Assembly (NCBI GenBank): GCA_012523465.1
Contig: JAAYIK010000005.1
Location: 1-64,000, forward strand
Reading direction: 5' to 3'
From: Lysobacteraceae bacterium
GTDB lineage: Bacteria; Pseudomonadota; Gammaproteobacteria; Nitrococcales; AK92
DNA length: 64,000 bases
Positions 60,540-64,000 of this stretch are shown one piece after another (position 1 is the stretch's first letter; each line of letters begins with the position of its first letter). The translations under genes and the position numbers were made by a program. Under the pieces are notes generated by a model. That model saw only the letters and a program-made list of their open reading frames with translations. It was not told the origin of the DNA and searched no databases.

Positions 60540-61302
60540 CGGCGGGCTTGTCGTCGAGCTTGGCGACCAGCTTCTTGAACGCATCCAGCAGCTCGATGGG
60601 CACCGGGAAGACGATTGTCGAGTTCTGGTCGGTGGCGATGGCCGCCAGCGTCTGCAGGTAACGCAGCTGCATAGCCGCCGGGTTCTGCGACATCACCAGC
60701 GCCGCCTGGTGCAGCTTCTCTGACGCCTGCTGCTCGCCTTCGGCCAGGATGATGCGGGCACGCCGATCGCGCTCGGCCTCGGCCTGGCGGGCGATGGCCC
60801 GGATCATGCTCTCGTCGAGATCGACATGCTTGATCTCGACATTGGAGACCTTGATGCCCCAGGCGTCGGTCTGGGCATCGAGGATGTCCTGGATGTCGCT
60901 GTTGAGTTTTTCCCGCTCGGCCAGCATTTCATCCAACTCATGCTGGCCGAGCACTGAGCGCAGCGTGGTCTGCGCCAACTGGCTGGTGGCGGCGTAGTAG
61001 TCCTCCACCTGGATCACGGCGCGCTCAGGGTCGACCACCCGGAAATACACCACGGCGTTGACCTTGACCGAGATGTTGTCCTTGGAGATGACGTCCTGGC
61101 TGGGAACGTCCATTACCACCGTGCGCAGGTCGACCTTGACCACCTGCTGCACCACGGGGATCACCAGGATGAGCCCCGGCCCCTTGGTACCGCTGTAACG
61201 GCCAAGGGTGAACATGACGCCGCGTTCGTACTCGCGCAGCACGCGGATGGATGCCACCAGCAAGGCGGAGAGGGCTGCGATAACGACAATGACTATCGAC
61301 AT
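60529..61302 (-). CDS. SPFH/band 7 family slipin
   Basis: A 257-residue membrane-associated stomatin homologue. It has one N-terminal membrane helix ([17 protein letters not shown]) and the SPFH domain ([60 protein letters not shown]). The long charged helix includes [20 protein letters not shown] and [20 protein letters not shown]. Slipins usually sit in an operon with an NfeD protease-like gene; none is adjacent here. It overlaps xerD by 11 bp, an unusual pairing. It probably scaffolds membrane microdomains. Confidence 0.92.
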   Translation of the reverse strand: MSIVIVVIAALSALLVASIRVLREYERGVMFTLGRYSGTKGPGLILVIPVVQQVVKVDLRTVVMDVPSQDVISKDNISVKVNAVVYFRVVDPERAVIQVEDYYAATSQLAQTTLRSVLGQHELDEMLAEREKLNSDIQDILDAQTDAWGIKVSNVEIKHVDLDESMIRAIARQAEAERDRRARIILAEGEQQASEKLHQAALVMSQNPAAMQLRYLQTLAAIATDQNSTIVFPVPIELLDAFKKLVAKLDDKPADEK

Positions 61303-61474
61303 GGGATCATCCTTCTTTCAATGGCCCAAGGTCCGGCTTAGCATAGATTCCGGACCGCCCTGCCGGCACCAGTGGCCGACGGCGGCGCCGCGGCGCATTC
61401 CAGATGCACGCCGATTGCTATTGTTGCAATAGACATCCTAAAACAAGCGTCTTGCCAACGGGTATCGATGGACC

Positions 61475-61978
61475 ATGCCGCGGGGCCGAACCATGGTTAA
61501 GAAAGCTCGCTCCTCCGGTAGCCGCATCATCAAGGAGTTCAAGGAATTCGCCGTCCGCGGCAGCGTCATCGATATGGCGGTCGGCATCATCATCGGCAGC
61601 GCTTTCAACTCAATCGCCAACTCGCTGGTGAACGACATTATCATGCCCCCGCTGGGGCTGATCCTGTCCGACGCCGATTTCACCGGCTTCTATCTCCTGC
61701 TCAGCCCGGGCGATCCGCCGCCGCCCTACCCGTCGCTGCAGGCAGCCCAGGCCGCTGGCGCGGTGACGCTGAACTATGGCCTGTTCGTGAACTCGGTGCT
61801 CAGCTTCCTGATCGTCGCCTGGGCGGTTTTCTTCCTGGTCCGCGGCATCAACCGGCTGCGGCGCCTGCACGAGGAAGCGCCGCCGCCGCAGCCGCCGACC
61901 ACCAAGGAGTGCAGTTACTGTTGCACCACCATCCCCATCGCCGCCACCCGCTGTCCCAACTGCACCTCGCAGCTGTAG
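61475..61978 (+). CDS. mscL: Large-conductance mechanosensitive channel MscL with C-terminal zinc ribbon
   Basis: A 167-residue MscL that releases solutes on hypo-osmotic shock. The first helix region IIKEFKEFAVRGSVIDMAVG, then IIIGSAFNSIANSLVNDIIM, is canonical. The periplasmic loop is Pro-rich, and the second helix is YGLFVNSVLSFLIVAWAVFF. Beyond the normal end a Pro linker leads to a CxxC-N10-CxxC zinc ribbon (Cys146, Cys149, Cys160, Cys163), replacing the usual charged C-terminal bundle. The ATG six codons downstream (61493) is an alternative start. It is divergent from the slipin gene. A small CTATTG-CAATAG inverted repeat sits ~45 bp upstream. Confidence 0.93.
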   Translation: MPRGRTMVKKARSSGSRIIKEFKEFAVRGSVIDMAVGIIIGSAFNSIANSLVNDIIMPPLGLILSDADFTGFYLLLSPGDPPPPYPSLQAAQAAGAVTLNYGLFVNSVLSFLIVAWAVFFLVRGINRLRRLHEEAPPPQPPTTKECSYCCTTIPIAATRCPNCTSQL

Positions 61979-62004
61979 CGACGTGCCACCAGGAAGGTGA
62001 GGAC

Positions 62005-62406
62005 ATGCTTCTGAAAATCAGCCAACACGGCCAACGACTGGCGGTCCGGCTGCTGTTCCGGCCCTCGTTCACGGTCGCCCTGGTGCTGGGCACCTTGCTC
62101 GCCCTCATCGACGGCGCCGAGGCCGTCACCGGCAACGCCAACGACAGGATGCTGCACGCTGCCGGATTCGCCGGGCTGGCCTTTTTGCTCGACTACAGCT
62201 GCCCCGCGCCGGCCGCGGCCTACTGGCGCTGGCAGCTGCCGGCCTTGCTGCTGTACGGTATCCTGATCGAGATCATCCAGGGCTTCCTGCCCCATCGCTT
62301 GGCGGATCTGTACGACGCGGCTGCCGACCTGGCCGGCCTGCTCGCCTACGGCGCCATGCGCCCGCTGCTGGCTAGGATCTGGCGTCCGCGCTGGCTGCCA
62401 ACCTGA
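62005..62406 (+). CDS. VanZ-like family membrane protein
   Basis: A 133-residue protein with three to four membrane helices. The VanZ-like core is NDRMLHAAGFAGLAFLLDYS followed by LLYGILIEIIQGFLPHRLAD and LYDAAADLAGLLAYGAMRPL, with the acidic and histidine residues of the family. The start follows AGGAAGGTGAGG, 26 bp after mscL, so the two are probably co-transcribed. Function is unknown outside the VanZ teicoplanin-resistance prototype, and no resistance role is implied here. Confidence 0.8.
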   Translation: MLLKISQHGQRLAVRLLFRPSFTVALVLGTLLALIDGAEAVTGNANDRMLHAAGFAGLAFLLDYSCPAPAAAYWRWQLPALLLYGILIEIIQGFLPHRLADLYDAAADLAGLLAYGAMRPLLARIWRPRWLPT

Positions 62407-62424
62407 ACTCAACGACACTGCGCC

Positions 62425-63489
62425 ATGAACCAGCAACAGTCATTGCCGCCTTCCGCCACCCATGCGCGGCTGCTCGCCGAACTGCAAGAGCTCGCCCGTG
62501 CCAGAGGGTTGGCCGCGGCCATGCGGGCGCTGTTCCGCCAGCAGGTCGAAGCCGGGTTCGTGCTGTTCGACCCAGCCGCCGCGGATGCGCTGGTCGAGCG
62601 CCGCTTCGCCGCCGAAGGCGCCCTGCCGCCGCTGCGGCTGCAGTGGAATCCGCAGCGCGAGCTGCGACTCGACCCCCAGCTCCTGATCGAGCGCGGCGTG
62701 ATCGCCGCCGACGTCGACCAGAGCCTGCTCGTTCATCGCGACGAGCGCGGCCGCGGCTGCTTCCTCTGCCGCCACAACATCGCCCTGCAGGCACCGGCTG
62801 AGGTGATCTACCCGCTGGAGCTCGCCGGCGAGCCCTACTTCCTCGGCTGCAACTTCGCCCCGATCACCGACAACCACTTCACCGTCATCGTCGAGCAGCA
62901 CCGGCCGCAGCGTTACCACGCCGGCATCCTGCGCGCCGGCTTCGCCCTGGCCGTGGCCACCGAAGGCCAGTTCCGGGTGCTGTACAACGCCCGCGCCGGC
63001 GCTTCCATCCTCGGTCACGAGCACCAGCACGCCACCGACGTCCGCCTGCCGCTGGAGGCCGTGCCGGCGGCGCCGCTGCTCCATCAAGGCGCCGGACTAC
63101 GCATCGCCCAGCCGACCTACTATCTGCCCGTCTGGCTGGTCGAGGGCGAGCGGCTGGAAGCCGTACTCCAGGCAGGCGACCGCCTGATCCAGGCCTGGCT
63201 GCAGCTGGACCCCGTCCACCACAGCCTCAACCTGCTGCAGAGCTACGATCCGGCCCCCGGCACCTTTCGGCTCTATGTCGTGCCGCGCGATCGGCGCCGT
63301 CTGACTGCTCCCGGTCGGCAAGCCGCCATGGGCAGCTTCGAGACGGCGGGCCTGGTCGTGTTCTCCCATCCCGAGGAGCGGGCCCTGTTCGACACGGTCG
63401 ATGCCGCCAGCGCTCCCCAGCTGCTAGCCTCCATCGCGCCGGCGTTACCGCCGGCCCAGGCCCTCGAGCGTGCCATGCTTGATTTTTAA
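62425..63489 (+). CDS. DUF4922 protein, HIT/GalT-like nucleotidyl transferase fold
   Basis: A 354-residue protein. A CxxC pair in GRGCFLCRHN (Cys112, Cys115) and the histidine cluster ASILGHEHQHA (197-202) fit a zinc-containing HIT/GalT-like fold, in which the second cluster would be the nucleotidyl-accepting histidine triad. The region FAPITDNHFTVIVEQHRPQR resembles the strand before it in ATP adenylyl- and GDP-galactose phosphorylases. This is the DUF4922 layout; substrate is not known. It follows the VanZ-like gene by 18 bp and precedes pckG. Confidence 0.75.
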   Translation: MNQQQSLPPSATHARLLAELQELARARGLAAAMRALFRQQVEAGFVLFDPAAADALVERRFAAEGALPPLRLQWNPQRELRLDPQLLIERGVIAADVDQSLLVHRDERGRGCFLCRHNIALQAPAEVIYPLELAGEPYFLGCNFAPITDNHFTVIVEQHRPQRYHAGILRAGFALAVATEGQFRVLYNARAGASILGHEHQHATDVRLPLEAVPAAPLLHQGAGLRIAQPTYYLPVWLVEGERLEAVLQAGDRLIQAWLQLDPVHHSLNLLQSYDPAPGTFRLYVVPRDRRRLTAPGRQAAMGSFETAGLVVFSHPEERALFDTVDAASAPQLLASIAPALPPAQALERAMLDF

Positions 63490-63714
63490 GCTGCCGCCAC
63501 CAAGTTCGCCGTATCGGCTGCAAGCGCCCGTTCCTGCTCCACCGCGCCTTCCTGCCTTCCGACCGCCCGCGTCTGCCGTGGGTGTCTTATCGACCGTTCA
63601 AGGCTATGATTCGGGGGCAAGCCGCCACCTGAGCAGAGGCATCGGCGATGCCCTCGATTCCAAAAAAGGCAAGAAGCGGCAGCAGGATCACCAACGATCG
63701 CTAGAGGGAGAACA

Positions 63715-64000
63715 ATGACGCAGAATCAAAAGCTTTTGGCCTGGGTCGACTCCATCGCCCGGCTGTGCAAGCCGGAGGCCGTCCACTGGGTCGACGGCTC
63801 CGCGGAAGAATACCAGGCGATGTGCGACCTCATGGTCAAGAACGGCACCGCCCGCCGCCTCGACGACGCCAAACGGCCCAACAGCTACTTAGTCCTGTCC
63901 GATCCCGCCGACGTCGCCCGCGTCGAAGACCGCACCTTCATCTGCTCCGAGCACGAGATCGACGCCGGTCCGACCAACAACTGGCGCGACCCCAAGGAGA
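63715..64000 (+). CDS. pckG: Phosphoenolpyruvate carboxykinase (GTP), 5' part only
   Basis: The first ~95 codons are in the window; the gene runs off the right edge. The N-terminus, with [75 protein letters not shown] and NWRDPKE, is characteristic of GTP-dependent PEPCK, which makes phosphoenolpyruvate from oxaloacetate in gluconeogenesis. AGAGGGAGAAC precedes the ATG. A possible -10 (TATGAT, 63605-63610) lies in the 225-bp upstream region. The catalytic P-loop lies outside the window. Confidence 0.93.
   Translation, partial: MTQNQKLLAWVDSIARLCKPEAVHWVDGSAEEYQAMCDLMVKNGTARRLDDAKRPNSYLVLSDPADVARVEDRTFICSEHEIDAGPTNNWRDPKE

Overview
The window is a GC-rich chromosomal segment from a non-enteric, polarly flagellated gammaproteobacterium. 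Evidence for this is the Pseudomonas-type gene order flhB-flhA-flhF-fleN-fliA-cheY-cheZ-cheA-cheB-motC-motD-parC-parP-cheW, a class II ribonucleotide reductase split into NrdJa and NrdJb, MetR, and a xerD-dsbC synteny remnant. The genus cannot be fixed from the sequence alone. No tRNA, rRNA, CRISPR array, prophage or insertion sequence was seen.

1-20.5 kb: a catabolic and uptake region. Valine-degradation genes (an isobutyryl-CoA dehydrogenase start and mmsA) are followed by two complete high-affinity branched-chain-type ABC importers on opposite strands, here called A (minus) and B (plus). Each importer operon also encodes adenylate-forming acyl-CoA ligases (two in A, one in B). A MerR-family regulator resembling LiuR lies between them. 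A shared 15-bp element, TTTACGTAAACGTNN, occurs before mmsA, before operon A, before merR and, more weakly, before an acyl-CoA dehydrogenase/PaaG-like hydratase pair. In the first two cases it sits between -35- and -10-like hexamers, as expected for a MerR-type operator. The inferred picture is a co-regulated system that imports carboxylates or branched-chain compounds, activates them to CoA thioesters and beta-oxidises them.

20.6-24.7 kb: housekeeping genes (glnS, a DUF6164 protein, ribA, metR).

24.8-39.7 kb: the flagellar export, placement and chemotaxis cluster, all on the minus strand, with a sigma-54 promoter before flhB. CheA carries three repeated short acidic motifs in its linker that resemble the CheY-binding peptides of FliM and CheZ.

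39.9-55.9 kb: NrdJb and, 12 kb away, NrdJa, each preceded by a pair of NrdR-box-like sites. Between them lie glutamate dehydrogenase, NnrS, Rnk, an MgtC-like protein, HemD, Apt, a second acyl-CoA operon (AMACR-like, HSD10-like SDR, dienoyl-CoA isomerase) and a MacA/FtsX/LolD-like export set. An SMR efflux gene and a C-terminally truncated TSUP transporter follow.

56.1-64 kb: a baeRF3 protein, succinyl-CoA:acetate CoA-transferase, a decayed dsbC, xerD, a slipin, MscL with a zinc-ribbon tail, a VanZ-like protein, a DUF4922 HIT-like protein and the start of GTP-dependent PEP carboxykinase. Several perfect inverted repeats, including a 32-bp palindrome inside cheB and a 13-bp stem inside xerD, are not explained by the gene content.
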